Of a DNA stretch of 64,000 nt, positions 33,057 to 42,673 are shown piece by piece. Numbering within the stretch: the stretch's first letter is position 1; each line of letters starts with the position of its first letter. The notes beneath the pieces were generated by a model, which made no database searches, was not told the DNA's origin, and saw nothing but the letters and a program-made list of their open reading frames with translations. Source of the stretch: JAABRE01 sp964413275 (GTDB lineage: Bacteria > Cyanobacteriota > Cyanobacteriia > Cyanobacteriales > JAABRE01); assembly GCA_964413275.1 (NCBI GenBank), contig CAYPSO010000009.1, positions 1 to 64,000 on the forward strand, in the 5' to 3' direction. The position numbers were made by a program, and so were the translations under genes.

Positions 33057-33977
33057 ATGATAGAAATTTTGATAATTGACGATCATCCTTTACTTTGTGA
33101 AGTATTACAAAGTCGCTTAGAGGTAGAAAAAGATTTTAAAGTAGTCGGCCGTTTTTACGATGGAGAAGCAGCTATTGAGCAAGTGAAAAAACTTCAACCA
33201 GATATAGTCTTGATTGATGTAGAAATGCCAAAAATGGATGGTTTTACTGCCACCAGAATTATTACTCAAAATAATCCTAAAACTAAAGTGATTATTTTAA
33301 CAGCACATACAGATGAAATTTATTTAAAAAAAGCTTTAGAAGCCGGAGCAAAAAGTTATTTACCTAAAAATACTACCGCCGAAGATTTAAAAAATGTAAT
33401 TCTTTCCGTTTATCATGATGATAGTCAAATTAGTAGGCAAATATGGGAAAAATTCCGAGAAACCCTAGAGGAAATGCAATTATTAATCGATACAAAATTC
33501 CTAGAAAATCAGGAAGAATTTCAAAAAAGTCAAAAACAATTTCAGAAAAATATTAATAGACTTTCTCAGCAGGGAATTGATTTATATCAAAAACTTGAAT
33601 ATTTACAAGATAATCTTGAATCCAAATATCAATATCTTGAAGAAGAATTTAATAATTTTACAGCAAAAACTAATTATAGTTTGCAAAATTTAAATATTAA
33701 TGAAAGTGAATATAGCAAAAATTTAAAAACCATTAATAAACTTAAAATAGACTTTAAAAATACTTTAAATCAACTTAACGAAGCAGGTTTTAATCCAGAT
33801 AACTTTAACAAATTTTATAAATTAGAAGAACAAGTTAAACGATATAAAACCTATGTACACGAACTTCGCAGACAAGAAAATGAAGTGAAAAAAAATTCTT
33901 CAGTCAGTTTATTTGTTTCTTTTTTTGCACTTTTTTTAAGCTCTTTGAGCTTATTTTTAAATTTTCTTTTGAGATAA
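33057..33977 (+). CDS. Response regulator with coiled-coil output and C-terminal membrane anchor
   Basis: 306 residues. Receiver domain 1-120 with Asp8/Asp9, phosphorylation site Asp54 (VLIDVEMPKMDG), Thr82 and Lys104, all intact. The receiver is of the NarL type, but no HTH follows. Instead a coiled coil runs from about 125 to 280 and ends in a hydrophobic helix (about 283-304, SLFVSFFALFLSSLSLFLNF). Output is therefore probably protein-protein contact at a membrane. No kinase lies beside it. ATG start; upstream region AT-rich. Confidence 0.85.
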   Translation: MIEILIIDDHPLLCEVLQSRLEVEKDFKVVGRFYDGEAAIEQVKKLQPDIVLIDVEMPKMDGFTATRIITQNNPKTKVIILTAHTDEIYLKKALEAGAKSYLPKNTTAEDLKNVILSVYHDDSQISRQIWEKFRETLEEMQLLIDTKFLENQEEFQKSQKQFQKNINRLSQQGIDLYQKLEYLQDNLESKYQYLEEEFNNFTAKTNYSLQNLNINESEYSKNLKTINKLKIDFKNTLNQLNEAGFNPDNFNKFYKLEEQVKRYKTYVHELRRQENEVKKNSSVSLFVSFFALFLSSLSLFLNFLLR

Positions 33978-34111
33978 AATTAGCAAAATAAATATTATTA
34001 AATTTAAGTAATCTTAAGAATTTAACTAAAGATGTTAACATTAGTGCAAAATTCATCCCATCGACAAATTAAGAGTTTGATCGGCACATTTTAAGATAAA
34101 ATCTGTGATGG

Positions 34112-34125
34112 CCTAGTTAACTAGG
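34112..34125. promoter_or_regulatory. 14-base palindrome upstream of btpA
   Basis: CCTAGTT followed by AACTAGG, a perfect inverted repeat 62 bases before the btpA start. It could bind a dimeric regulator. No known consensus was recognised. Confidence 0.3.
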
Positions 34126-34186
34126 AACTGTGGTCAATTATACTTTTGATTCTTTTTTATTAAAGCGGTGCGTTAGGTAAAATTAA

Positions 34187-35029
34187 GTGAACTTATATCA
34201 AATTTTCAACACAAATAATCCGATTATTGGCGTGGTTCATCTATTACCATTGCCAACTTCTGCTCGTTGGGGAGGTAATCTAAAAACAGTAATAGATAGA
34301 GCAGAACAAGAAGCCGCAGCTTTAGCGGCTGGAGGAGTAGATGGTATTATTATCGAGAATTTTTTTGATGCCCCTTTCACACCTGAACAAGTTGATCCCG
34401 CAGTCGTTAGTGCCATAACCTTGATTATGGACAGGGTAATGAATTTAGTAATGTTACCTGTCGGAATTAATGTGTTGAGGAATGATGCTAAAAGTGCTAT
34501 GGCGATCGCATCTTGCGTAGAAGCTCAATTTATTAGAGTTAATGTGCTAACAGGAGTCATGGCCACAGATCAAGGAATAATTGAAGGAAAAGCCCATCAA
34601 TTGTTGCGTTATCGCCGAGAATTGGACTCTGATATTGCTATTTTAGCAGATGTATTAGTTAAACACGCTCGACCATTAGGAGCTCCTAATTTAACAGTAG
34701 CAGTACAGGATACCATTGAAAGAGGTTTAGCCGATGGAGTAATTCTTTCAGGATGGGCGACTGGGCAACCTCCTAGCTTAGAAGACTTAGAATTAGCTTC
34801 AGCCGCCGCAGGAGATACTCCAGTATTTATTGGTAGTGGCGCAAATTGGGAAAATATACCCCAATTAATGCAAGCCGCCGATGGAGTAATTGTTGCTAGT
34901 TCCCTCAAACGTAATGGTAAAATAACCGAACCGATAGATCATCTTAGTGTTGCTCAATTCGTAGAATCTGCCAGAAGTGTTGTTAAACCTGAAAATAAAT
35001 TTAAAGCAATATCTCAAATTAAAATGTAG
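34187..35029 (+). CDS. btpA: BtpA family protein (photosystem I biogenesis)
   Basis: 280 residues, TIM-barrel-like. Typical features are IIGVVHLLPLPTSARWGG, GVDGIIIENFFDAPF, QFIRVNVLTGVMATDQG and GSGANWENIPQLM. In Synechocystis BtpA is a thylakoid-associated extrinsic protein needed to stabilise PsaA/PsaB. The start is GTG at 34187. It stands alone before the VKOR gene (66 bases of repeats between). Confidence 0.93.
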   Translation: MNLYQIFNTNNPIIGVVHLLPLPTSARWGGNLKTVIDRAEQEAAALAAGGVDGIIIENFFDAPFTPEQVDPAVVSAITLIMDRVMNLVMLPVGINVLRNDAKSAMAIASCVEAQFIRVNVLTGVMATDQGIIEGKAHQLLRYRRELDSDIAILADVLVKHARPLGAPNLTVAVQDTIERGLADGVILSGWATGQPPSLEDLELASAAAGDTPVFIGSGANWENIPQLMQAADGVIVASSLKRNGKITEPIDHLSVAQFVESARSVVKPENKFKAISQIKM

Positions 35030-35095
35030 TCGTTAATATATTTAATAGTTAGAAGTTAATAACTAATAACTGATAATTAATAACTGATAATTAAT

Positions 35096-36064
35096 ATGAT
35101 TCGTCGACGTTCACTTCCTTGGATTTATCGTTGGTCACGCCCTATAATTGGTGGAATAGCTGTTGTAGGTGCTAGTCTAACTGGTTATCTCACCTATGTA
35201 AAACTGACTGGAGGAGCAGTAGCTTGTGGTGTAGATGCTGCTTCTAGTAGTGGTTGTAATGATGTTCTTTCTAGTCCCTATGCTACTGTATTTGGCTTAC
35301 CCCTAACCATATTTGGTTTTCTAGCTTATTTCAGTATGGCAGTTTTTGCCCTAAGTCCTTCATTTATTAGTCCCGATAGTAATAAAAAACTGAGAAATAA
35401 TTTAGAAAATTGGACTTGGTTGCTACTACTCGCTGGTGGTACAGCTATGGCTACATTTAGTGGCTATTTGATGTATGTATTATTTTTTGAATTACAGTCT
35501 GTGTGTTATTACTGTATAGGTTCAGCTTTATTTTGTCTTAGTCTGCTCGCTTTAACTATTTTAGGACGAGATTGGGAAGATGTAGGACAAATATTTTTTA
35601 CCATGATTATTGTCTTTATGATTACCATAGTCGGTACTTTAGGAGTTTATGCCAATGTTAATGGTTCAGTAAATGCTGATGGTAAAATTCCTATTACTCA
35701 ACCTAAAGAAGCTCCTAAACCCCCTGAAGGTTGGCCAATTACAACAACATCAGGGGAATCAGAAGTTGCCTTAGCCCAACATTTAACTGCAATAGGTGCT
35801 AAAAAATTTGGTGCATTTTGGTGTCCCCATTGTTACGATCAAAAACAAGTATTTGGTAAAGAAGCTTTTGCCCAAATAAATTATATCGAATGTGATCCTA
35901 ATGGTAAAAATCCTCAACCTCAAGTTTGTCAAGATGTAGGGATTAAAGGTTTTCCAAGTTGGGAAATTAAAGGAAAATTATATTCAGGAACACAATCCCT
36001 TGAGAAACTAGCCGAATTATCTAATTATCAAGGTTCTCAAGATTTCCGCTATAGTCTGCCCTAA
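35096..36064 (+). CDS. Vitamin K epoxide reductase-thioredoxin fusion (thiol oxidase)
   Basis: 322 residues. VKOR membrane part (about 15-185) with loop Cys44 and Cys54 and active site Cys137-x-x-Cys140. A thioredoxin-like lumenal domain (about 215-320) has FWCPHC, Cys243/Cys246. The fusion forms disulfides in the thylakoid lumen or periplasm and uses quinone as electron acceptor; the plant homologue is LTO1. All four VKOR cysteines are present, so it should be active. Confidence 0.93.
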   Translation: MIRRRSLPWIYRWSRPIIGGIAVVGASLTGYLTYVKLTGGAVACGVDAASSSGCNDVLSSPYATVFGLPLTIFGFLAYFSMAVFALSPSFISPDSNKKLRNNLENWTWLLLLAGGTAMATFSGYLMYVLFFELQSVCYYCIGSALFCLSLLALTILGRDWEDVGQIFFTMIIVFMITIVGTLGVYANVNGSVNADGKIPITQPKEAPKPPEGWPITTTSGESEVALAQHLTAIGAKKFGAFWCPHCYDQKQVFGKEAFAQINYIECDPNGKNPQPQVCQDVGIKGFPSWEIKGKLYSGTQSLEKLAELSNYQGSQDFRYSLP

Positions 36065-36099
36065 ATTAGTTAAACCATCCCAATATTAAACTTCAATCT

Positions 36100-36116
36100 G
36101 GTGGGCATTGCCCACC
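36100..36116. repeat. Palindrome GGTGGGCATTGCCCACC
   Basis: Near-perfect inverted repeat followed on the plus strand by TTGCTATTTTTTATA. The T-run means this copy may serve as terminator for the VKOR gene. Same family as 26727-26743 and 39635-39651. Confidence 0.65.
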
Positions 36117-36150
36117 TTGCTATTTTTTATAATTTCTCAAATTAGTGTTA

Positions 36151-36230
36151 TAACTATTAACTATTAACCGCTAACAGCTAAAAGCTAAAAGCTAAAAGCT
36201 AACCGCTAACCGCTAACTAATAACTAATAA
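36151..36230. repeat. Tandem AGCTAAA / CGCTAAC heptamer repeats before the SLC13 gene
   Basis: About ten 7-base units (TATTAAC, AGCTAAA, CGCTAAC, then ACTAATA) end seven bases before the start codon of the permease gene, so they make up its leader. No normal Shine-Dalgarno is seen between the repeats and the ATG. Confidence 0.85.
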
Positions 36231-36236
36231 CAAAAA

Positions 36237-38027
36237 ATGACCATTGTTCTTACTTTTGGGGTTTTAATTGTTGCTTTAATTTGTTTTATTGTTGAATGGT
36301 TTCCCGTTGATTTTACTGCCCTTTGCGTTGCCATAGCTTTAATGTTGTTAGGGTTAGTAACCCCAGAAGAAGGTATTTCTGGCTTTAGTAGTTCTGCCAC
36401 AATTACAGTTATGGCCATGTTTATCCTTAGTGCTGGTATTGCTCGCACTGGTGCAATTAGCTCTCTCAGAGATTTATTACTAAAATGGGGAGGGAAAAAT
36501 GCAGCTCAACAAATACTGGTAATGGGATTAATTGTAGGGCCAATTAGTGCCTTTATTAATAATACTGCGGTGGTAGCCATATTTTTACCCATCATAGAAG
36601 ATTGGTGTAAAAAAACAGGTATTTCTGTCTCAAAATTACTTATTCCCTTATCCTACGCTACGATTTTAGGAGGAATGCTCACTTTAATTGGTACTTCTAC
36701 TAATATTTTAGCTAGTGGCATTTCTAAACAATTAGGCTATGGAGAATTTGAGTTATTTCAATTTAGTATCTTAGGAATATTTACCTTTTTAATTGGTACT
36801 TTATACTTGACAGTAATCACCCCTTTTTTATTGCCTAATCGTAAACCTTCTAACGATAATTCTATCTCCCAAGATTACCAATTAAAAGAGTATATAACCG
36901 AGTTATTAATTACCCCTCGTTCTAGTTTAATTGGACAAACTTTAAGAAATACAGAAATTCAAAGAAAATTTGATATAGATGTCTTAGAAATTATCCGTAA
37001 TGATATTCACTTTCCTCAACCTTTAGGAGATAAAATTCTTAACGCTGGAGACATTTTACTTGTCAGAAGTGGTAAAGAAGAACTTTTAAAAATTCGTGAA
37101 GAAAAAGGTTTAGAGTTATTAGCAGATGTTAAATTTGAAGATGAAGCTTTAGAAGTCGAATTAAATACTGGACAGGAAAAAATTGCCGAAGTCTTAATAC
37201 TTTCTAATTCCCGTTTAATTGGTTCTACCCTTAAAGATTTAAGATTCAGACAGCGTTATAATGCCACAGTTATCGCCATTCGTCGAGGTCAAGAATTAAT
37301 CAGACAACGTTTAGGCAAAGTATCCCTTCGTTTTGGTGATTTATTATTAGTTCAAGGACCAAAAGAAAGCTTTTTAGGATTACAAACTACCAGAGAATTA
37401 TTAGTTCTTGAAGAAAGAAATGTAGAAAACTTTCGCCAAGATAAAGCTATTATTGCTGTAGGTATCGTATTAGGAGTTGTTTTAGTTGCTGCCTTAACTC
37501 CTTTTCCTATCTTAGTTAGTGCTTTAGCTGGTGTAGTATTAATGGTATTTACAGGTTGTTTAAAACCGGGGGAAATTTACGGTGCAATACGTTGGGATGT
37601 AATTTTTTTATTAGCTGGTTTAATTCCTTTAGGCATAGCTATGGATAAATCAGGGGCAACTCAATGGCTAGCAGATAATTTATTACGTTTAGGGGGAGAA
37701 TTTTCTGGTTATTGGATTTTACTGTTTTTCTTTGGTATTACTTCTATTTTGACAGAAATTCTTTCCAATAATGCTTCAGTGGTTTTAATGATTCCCGTTG
37801 CCGTTAAGGTGGCAGTGGCTTTAAATCTTAACCCCTATGCTTTTATGTATGCAGTGACCTTTGCTGCTTCTAATAGCTTTGCTACTCCCATTGGCTATCA
37901 AACTAATACGATGGTATATGGTGCAGGTGGTTATAAATTTCTTGATTTTATGCGTATAGGAGGCCCATTAAATTTATTAATGATGGTGATTACACCTTTG
38001 TTAATCGTTTGGTTATATGGCTTATAA
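36237..38027 (+). CDS. SLC13-family permease with two TrkA-C domains
   Basis: 596 residues. The N-terminal membrane half (about 1-195) contains GPISAFINNTAVVAIFLPII and LTLIGTSTNILASG, the first transport motif. Two soluble TrkA-C domains follow (about 215-375, SLIGQTLRNTEI and RLIGSTLKDLRF). The C-terminal membrane half (about 390-595) has LTEILSNNASVVLMIPVAV and SNSFATPIGYQTNTMVYGAG. Members carry sulfate, dicarboxylates or Na+; cyanobacterial ones include low-affinity sulfate carriers (SLT type). Substrate not certain. Confidence 0.88.
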   Translation: MTIVLTFGVLIVALICFIVEWFPVDFTALCVAIALMLLGLVTPEEGISGFSSSATITVMAMFILSAGIARTGAISSLRDLLLKWGGKNAAQQILVMGLIVGPISAFINNTAVVAIFLPIIEDWCKKTGISVSKLLIPLSYATILGGMLTLIGTSTNILASGISKQLGYGEFELFQFSILGIFTFLIGTLYLTVITPFLLPNRKPSNDNSISQDYQLKEYITELLITPRSSLIGQTLRNTEIQRKFDIDVLEIIRNDIHFPQPLGDKILNAGDILLVRSGKEELLKIREEKGLELLADVKFEDEALEVELNTGQEKIAEVLILSNSRLIGSTLKDLRFRQRYNATVIAIRRGQELIRQRLGKVSLRFGDLLLVQGPKESFLGLQTTRELLVLEERNVENFRQDKAIIAVGIVLGVVLVAALTPFPILVSALAGVVLMVFTGCLKPGEIYGAIRWDVIFLLAGLIPLGIAMDKSGATQWLADNLLRLGGEFSGYWILLFFFGITSILTEILSNNASVVLMIPVAVKVAVALNLNPYAFMYAVTFAASNSFATPIGYQTNTMVYGAGGYKFLDFMRIGGPLNLLMMVITPLLIVWLYGL

Positions 38028-38040
38028 AATATTAACTAAC

Positions 38041-38115
38041 GTTACGCAAAAGGTATTAACTGTTAGCTGAATACTAACTACTAACTACTGACTACTGACT
38101 ACTACTTTGCGTAAC
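38041..38115. repeat. Inverted repeat GTTACGCAAA / TTTGCGTAAC enclosing heptamers
   Basis: GTTACGCAAA at 38041-38050 and its exact complement at 38106-38115 enclose CTAACTA/CTGACTA 7-base repeats. It lies between two convergent genes and could end both transcripts or be a miniature element. Confidence 0.65.
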
Positions 38116-38116
38116 A

Positions 38117-38365
38117 TCAGATATTAAGTTGATTGATTGGTATAAAATTTTCGTGGGGCAATAAAATTGGTTTCTTACTACAAATTACTTGCCCTCGATA
38201 GTTTTCAGGATTAATAGCTACTCCTATGGGTTGTTTATGATGATGACCTTCTACTTGAGCATAAGCTAAATAAATTTGTCTAGCTGCTCTTAATAAACTT
38301 GGATTTAGTAATAAGGTTTTACTATTTTGCTTTTGATTAAGAATTTTTTCTGTTGGCTGAACCAT
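38117..38365 (-). CDS. Small hypothetical protein
   Basis: 82 residues, soluble and basic, with no recognised domain. Segments such as LLNPSLLRAARQIYLAYAQV and YRGQVICSKKPILLPHE look like a folded small protein. Such proteins occur in other cyanobacteria, as far as I can judge. Its ATG lies about 90 bases from the end of the decayed MFS gene on the same strand. Confidence 0.55.
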   Translation of the reverse strand: MVQPTEKILNQKQNSKTLLLNPSLLRAARQIYLAYAQVEGHHHKQPIGVAINPENYRGQVICSKKPILLPHENFIPINQLNI

Positions 38366-38456
38366 TAATCAATACCTTTCCAAAATATTTAACTTGACTT
38401 TAATGTATTCTGGGATCATAGTGCAACAGTATTGGTTAGTAGTTAGTGGTTTGTAG

Positions 38457-39549
38457 TTAGTTATTAGTTATTGGTTTTTCATTAAGCTCTCTTAGAGAAT
38501 TGTAGGTCAAAGCTTTGGGTTCAACTATATCATCAACTAAGTTAACCAAAAACGCAGCAATTAAAAAAGAAAAACCACTTAAAACTACAGCCAATAAACG
38601 ATTATTATTTAAAAAATAATTCATCACCCAACCTAAACCAAGGGCAGCAATAATTTGGGGAATAACAATAAAAGCATTAAAAATTCCCATATAAATACCA
38701 ATATTTTGACGGGGAAGACAGGGAGACAAAATCGCATAAGGCATAGATAAAATGAATCCCGTCAGTATAAAGTTGAGAATTTTGATCCGTTGCCCCAAAA
38801 ATCTCATGGGCAACTGCGGTAGGAAAATATAAAAATACAGCAAACATTCCTAACCAAGTAAAAAATTGTACCCAAGCAAGTTGCTTCATGGTGGTGGGCA
38901 TTTTTTTAATTAGGAGAAATATTTCTTGAAAATTTTGATTTTCTTGAAGTTTAGCCGGTTGTTCAGGAGGAGATTCTTCTGTATTAAAAACAGTCCAGGT
39001 AATGGAAGCTAAAAAAATAGCTGCACCAATATAAAAAGATAATTTAATGCCAAAAATATTATCTAATAACCAAGGTAAAACAGCAGCAACGACAGCACCA
39101 CAACCAATAAAAAAGCTTTGCATGGAAAAGCCTTTAGTACGCTGTTTTTCTGGTAAAGAATCAGTGAGAAATGCTCGAAAAGGTTCTGTCGTAATATTAA
39201 TTGAAGTATCTAAAATCCACAATAAACCAGCAGCCATCCATAAAGATGAAGAGTTTGGCATTAATAATAAAGCTACAGAAGCAAGAATTGCACCGACAAA
39301 AAAATAAGGTCTTCTTCTACCCAAAAATGTCCAAGTGCGATCGCTGAAATAACCAATAATTGGTTGGGCAATTAAACCACTTAACGGTGCTGCTAACCAG
39401 AGCATAGGAATTTGTTCGGGATTAGCTCCTAAATATTCATAAATGGCACTGGTATTGGCCATTTGTAAAGCCCAGCCAAATTGTACGCCAAAAAATCCAA
39501 AAGTTAAATTCCATAGTTGCCAAAAATTTAAGTTTTTTTTCTGTGTCAT
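38457..39549 (-). pseudogene. MFS transporter broken by internal deletion and frame change
   Basis: The first part (39549 to about 38770) encodes an intact N-terminal half of an SLC45-like MFS carrier: GFFGVQFGWALQMANTSAIY, YFSDRTWTFLGRRRPYF, then helices up to GATDQNSQLYTDG. Relatives then have about 60-70 more residues before LSMPYAILS. Here the sequence jumps from YTDG directly to that point, one base out of frame. The remaining C-terminal helices (LSMPYAILSPCLP, NIGIYMGIFNAFIV) are readable in the other frame to 38457. It lies beside gghA and may once have moved a sugar or glucoside. Confidence 0.8.
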
Positions 39550-39634
39550 TAAGCATTTGATAATTGAACAAGATCATCTGATTCAGTAATTTTTTCGCAA
39601 CTCATCTCATCTCTGCTCAGAAATTACTGAAAAT

Positions 39635-39651
39635 GGTGGGTATTGCCCACC
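39635..39651. repeat. Palindrome GGTGGGTATTGCCCACC
   Basis: Variant of the GGTGGGCAATGCCCACC family, nine bases after the gghA stop on the minus strand; it may help end that transcript. Confidence 0.6.
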
Positions 39652-39659
39652 CTACAAAT

Positions 39660-42140
39660 TTATTTATTTACTAACAAAATTCCCTGAGATTGCTGTAACT
39701 CAAAACAGTTTAAATCAGTAATTTCGAGTCCGGGAGAAGCGATGGCAATTTCCCACTCTTCTAAATCTAACTGCAACCAATCTCCTAAAGTTGCGATTAA
39801 TTCTTCACCTTCTAGGTGAGCAATCATGGCAATTTTTTCGTCATTATTATCTGGATTATGACGTATGCCATAAAAAACTGTACGATCGCGATCGCTAATT
39901 TTATTAAAGCGATCGATCCAGGCTAAATTTTTAGTTAACCAAGGATATTTATGGCGAAAATCCCGTAAAGCGAAATTAAATTGAGTGTGTGCATCGGATA
40001 ACATATTTTCATAATGCCAAACATTGCAAATATCAAAACCATCTTCCATAAACATCAAAGCAAACATCTTTAATTTAGGAATATCTAGCTCCTTGAGAAA
40101 CTTAACCATTTCTGGATTATTTGATATTTTTAACTTATTTACCGTACACTCCTGGGCATTATCTCCTAAACAAGACTGTAGCACTTTTACTAAATCATAA
40201 TCGCTCAGAAGCATAGCTTCTACTAGACTATTACCAAATTCCTGTAACTGTTCTAAGGTGGCAAATCCTAAAGACTTTAAACGTTGAAAAGCAAAAGGTT
40301 TTTGATACAAATCCTCAGTTATTTGCCAATCTAAAAAACCCATTTCTTCTGAGACAACCTTAACACCATAACGATCGTCTGTATTACGAAAAAACATCCA
40401 AGGTGCGCGCATAGTTGTATTAATAAAATCCATCGGTAAACCCGGAGTAAAACCATATATCCAAAGAGTTACCGCCGGATTATCATAGGCATTATCAAAT
40501 ACTTCGGGTAAATTTTCCCCTAAACTCCAGTTAATTTGTTGATGCATGGGGATTTGATTCCCTCTTCTTAAGGTATCGTGATTACCGCAACCAGTAATCC
40601 AATTTTCTCCCATGTGCATCACCTCACCAATTCTGCGCCACTTCTTCTCCCAAAAGCCTTTTAAAGTAGGAGTATTATGGGCAAAAATTAATGGTCCCCA
40701 TTGATAGGATTCTGGCATTAATTCAATTAATTCTCGATAGGTGGAAGTCTCTTCCCAGCCTTCTTCTGGCCATGGTCTTCCATCCTCAAAAATTGTAAAC
40801 ATCAAGCGTTTATACTCACCTATTTCTTGAACCACATTAGCCATAGACAATAAATAAGCATCATCCTGTTCAACTCGACCACTTAAAGGATTAAAAAAGC
40901 GAAAATCTTGACCTCCATCTACTCTAATCCCATCGGCACCCTTATTTAACTTCCGTCGCTGCATTTCCAATAAAATAGCTCTCACGTTGGGAAGTTGATG
41001 GTTCAAATCCTGACCATACATATTAGGCCCCTTCATAAATTGGCGATTAATTAGTAATTCTGATTGGTTATCAGCATGACCATAGACTAAATCATAAATT
41101 ACCTGAATTGGCCCTGTAGAAAAATTATGCAAGGTTGCAATAAAATCCCAAACTTCCGCAGGTCGTAAACTTCCGAGTAAAGCCGGATTAGTTGCAGCAG
41201 AGCCAAGAATTGGCACATCATAACCCCAATCTTGGGTATTAGGTTTTCTCAGGTCTATTTCAATTTCTGTAGTTTTAAAATTAATAATTGCTTGACCTTT
41301 TTTAACCTTTGGTTCTTCTTCCGTTAACAGGAAAAATTCACTAATGGGACTGTAATCATTACGATACTCAATACTAGGCTCAGTGGGTAATAGTTGCACT
41401 GCATCGTAACCCACAAAATTAGATTCTGCTGGAGTTAAAGGTTTATTTTTAGCTAATTTATCAGAAATAGTTTGAAATATACGGGTTAAACCGGCAAAAG
41501 TACCTTCTGGAGAGGCTGTACCAATGTGTAACTGAAGAATATTGACAGGAGGGTTAACCCGAGGAATAGCTTTTTGATCCTCTATATCCTTAATCCCTGT
41601 GCGCTTAAAATAGGACATATCTGCTCTATTTGCTTGTACACTATCAATATCATAAAGCTCGGCTGGTGCGAAGATACCAAAAGGTAAGGAATGGGCTAAA
41701 ACATCTCTAATCACCCTTAATTTCATTTCTGGGTCTATATAACGCAACCAATAAAAAGAACCTACTTGTTCGCGGTTTCCTGAGCGCATTCCTGCAACTA
41801 CTCCACAAAAATATTCACCATGTTGTTGTAAACGAAGACGCGCTCTTTTAAATTTGATTTTCTGTGATTTTAGTTGAAAATCTATTGTTTCTATGGGAGT
41901 AAATACTTCAAGATAAATATCTCTTGGTCTCATCACTTCTCCCGTTAATTCTGGAGTCCAAAGACAGATTTCTGTTAATCCATCACTACGATAGTGCGCT
42001 CCTAATTTACGAGCGATTGCCTGACTTTTTTCAAAATATGTTATTGAGGAATGTTCGATTTTAACAATCTCATCTATTAAAATCTGTGTTTCTTTTTCTA
42101 TTAGTTTTATTTTTTGCTTTTTTTCTTGTAAGACAACCAT
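39660..42140 (-). CDS. gghA: Glucosylglycerol hydrolase (GghA type)
   Basis: 826 residues, long glycoside hydrolase with a GH13-like barrel. LNKGADGIRVDGGQDFRFF at about 400-418 carries the likely nucleophile Asp, and ENWITGCGNHDTLRRG holds another conserved His-Asp. The cyanobacterial homologue (slr1670 of Synechocystis) splits glucosylglycerol to glucose and glycerol when salt falls. It lies divergent from ggpS, which makes the same compound, and this context is the main support for the exact substrate. ATG start. Full length. Confidence 0.85.
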   Translation of the reverse strand: MVVLQEKKQKIKLIEKETQILIDEIVKIEHSSITYFEKSQAIARKLGAHYRSDGLTEICLWTPELTGEVMRPRDIYLEVFTPIETIDFQLKSQKIKFKRARLRLQQHGEYFCGVVAGMRSGNREQVGSFYWLRYIDPEMKLRVIRDVLAHSLPFGIFAPAELYDIDSVQANRADMSYFKRTGIKDIEDQKAIPRVNPPVNILQLHIGTASPEGTFAGLTRIFQTISDKLAKNKPLTPAESNFVGYDAVQLLPTEPSIEYRNDYSPISEFFLLTEEEPKVKKGQAIINFKTTEIEIDLRKPNTQDWGYDVPILGSAATNPALLGSLRPAEVWDFIATLHNFSTGPIQVIYDLVYGHADNQSELLINRQFMKGPNMYGQDLNHQLPNVRAILLEMQRRKLNKGADGIRVDGGQDFRFFNPLSGRVEQDDAYLLSMANVVQEIGEYKRLMFTIFEDGRPWPEEGWEETSTYRELIELMPESYQWGPLIFAHNTPTLKGFWEKKWRRIGEVMHMGENWITGCGNHDTLRRGNQIPMHQQINWSLGENLPEVFDNAYDNPAVTLWIYGFTPGLPMDFINTTMRAPWMFFRNTDDRYGVKVVSEEMGFLDWQITEDLYQKPFAFQRLKSLGFATLEQLQEFGNSLVEAMLLSDYDLVKVLQSCLGDNAQECTVNKLKISNNPEMVKFLKELDIPKLKMFALMFMEDGFDICNVWHYENMLSDAHTQFNFALRDFRHKYPWLTKNLAWIDRFNKISDRDRTVFYGIRHNPDNNDEKIAMIAHLEGEELIATLGDWLQLDLEEWEIAIASPGLEITDLNCFELQQSQGILLVNK

Positions 42141-42673
42141 ATACTTATTTTTTAATCAAAACTACTGATGAATATTTATATACCAGTTATTGGGTAACTA
42201 TTATATAGCAATTATTGAAATTCCATAATTATAACTACAGTTATATATTACTTGTTTGCCTTCAATAATCATTATGCTATCAAGTATTTAGCAGGAATTA
42301 GATAGCTAAATTGTATTGTATTTTACTTGTTTTTTCTTAAAAACAAATATCTCTCAAACCTAAATAAATCAAGCTTAATCAGTCTTTAGATAGATAAATA
42401 ATGATAAATATTGCCAAATCAGAAATAATTATGTTATATTGATTTGCAGACACGGCTAAACCTTATTATTTCACAGACCTTGTTGAGTTCAAAGACATAA
42501 AATTTGCTAAATAATATTACTGATACTACTAATAACAAACTAAATTTTACCAATTCGGTAAATAGATATTCAGGTTTTTATGACCTAAAATCAACACTAT
42601 TTAGTGTTTCAAATGGTTGTAATCCTGTTGTTAACTTAAACTTAATAAACCAAAACATAAATAATTTAAAACC
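42141..42673. promoter_or_regulatory. 533-base divergent region between gghA and ggpS
   Basis: Very AT-rich and free of the tandem repeats seen elsewhere. It must hold the promoters of the breakdown gene (left) and the synthesis gene (right). In Synechocystis a small repressor peptide (GgpR) is encoded just upstream of ggpS; I could not identify an equivalent by eye. No hairpin or operator can be assigned. Confidence 0.45.

Noticed and set aside
38457..39549. Programmed frameshift in the MFS gene
   Set aside because: About 60-70 residues present in relatives are missing at the joint, and there is no slippery run; a deletion explains it better.
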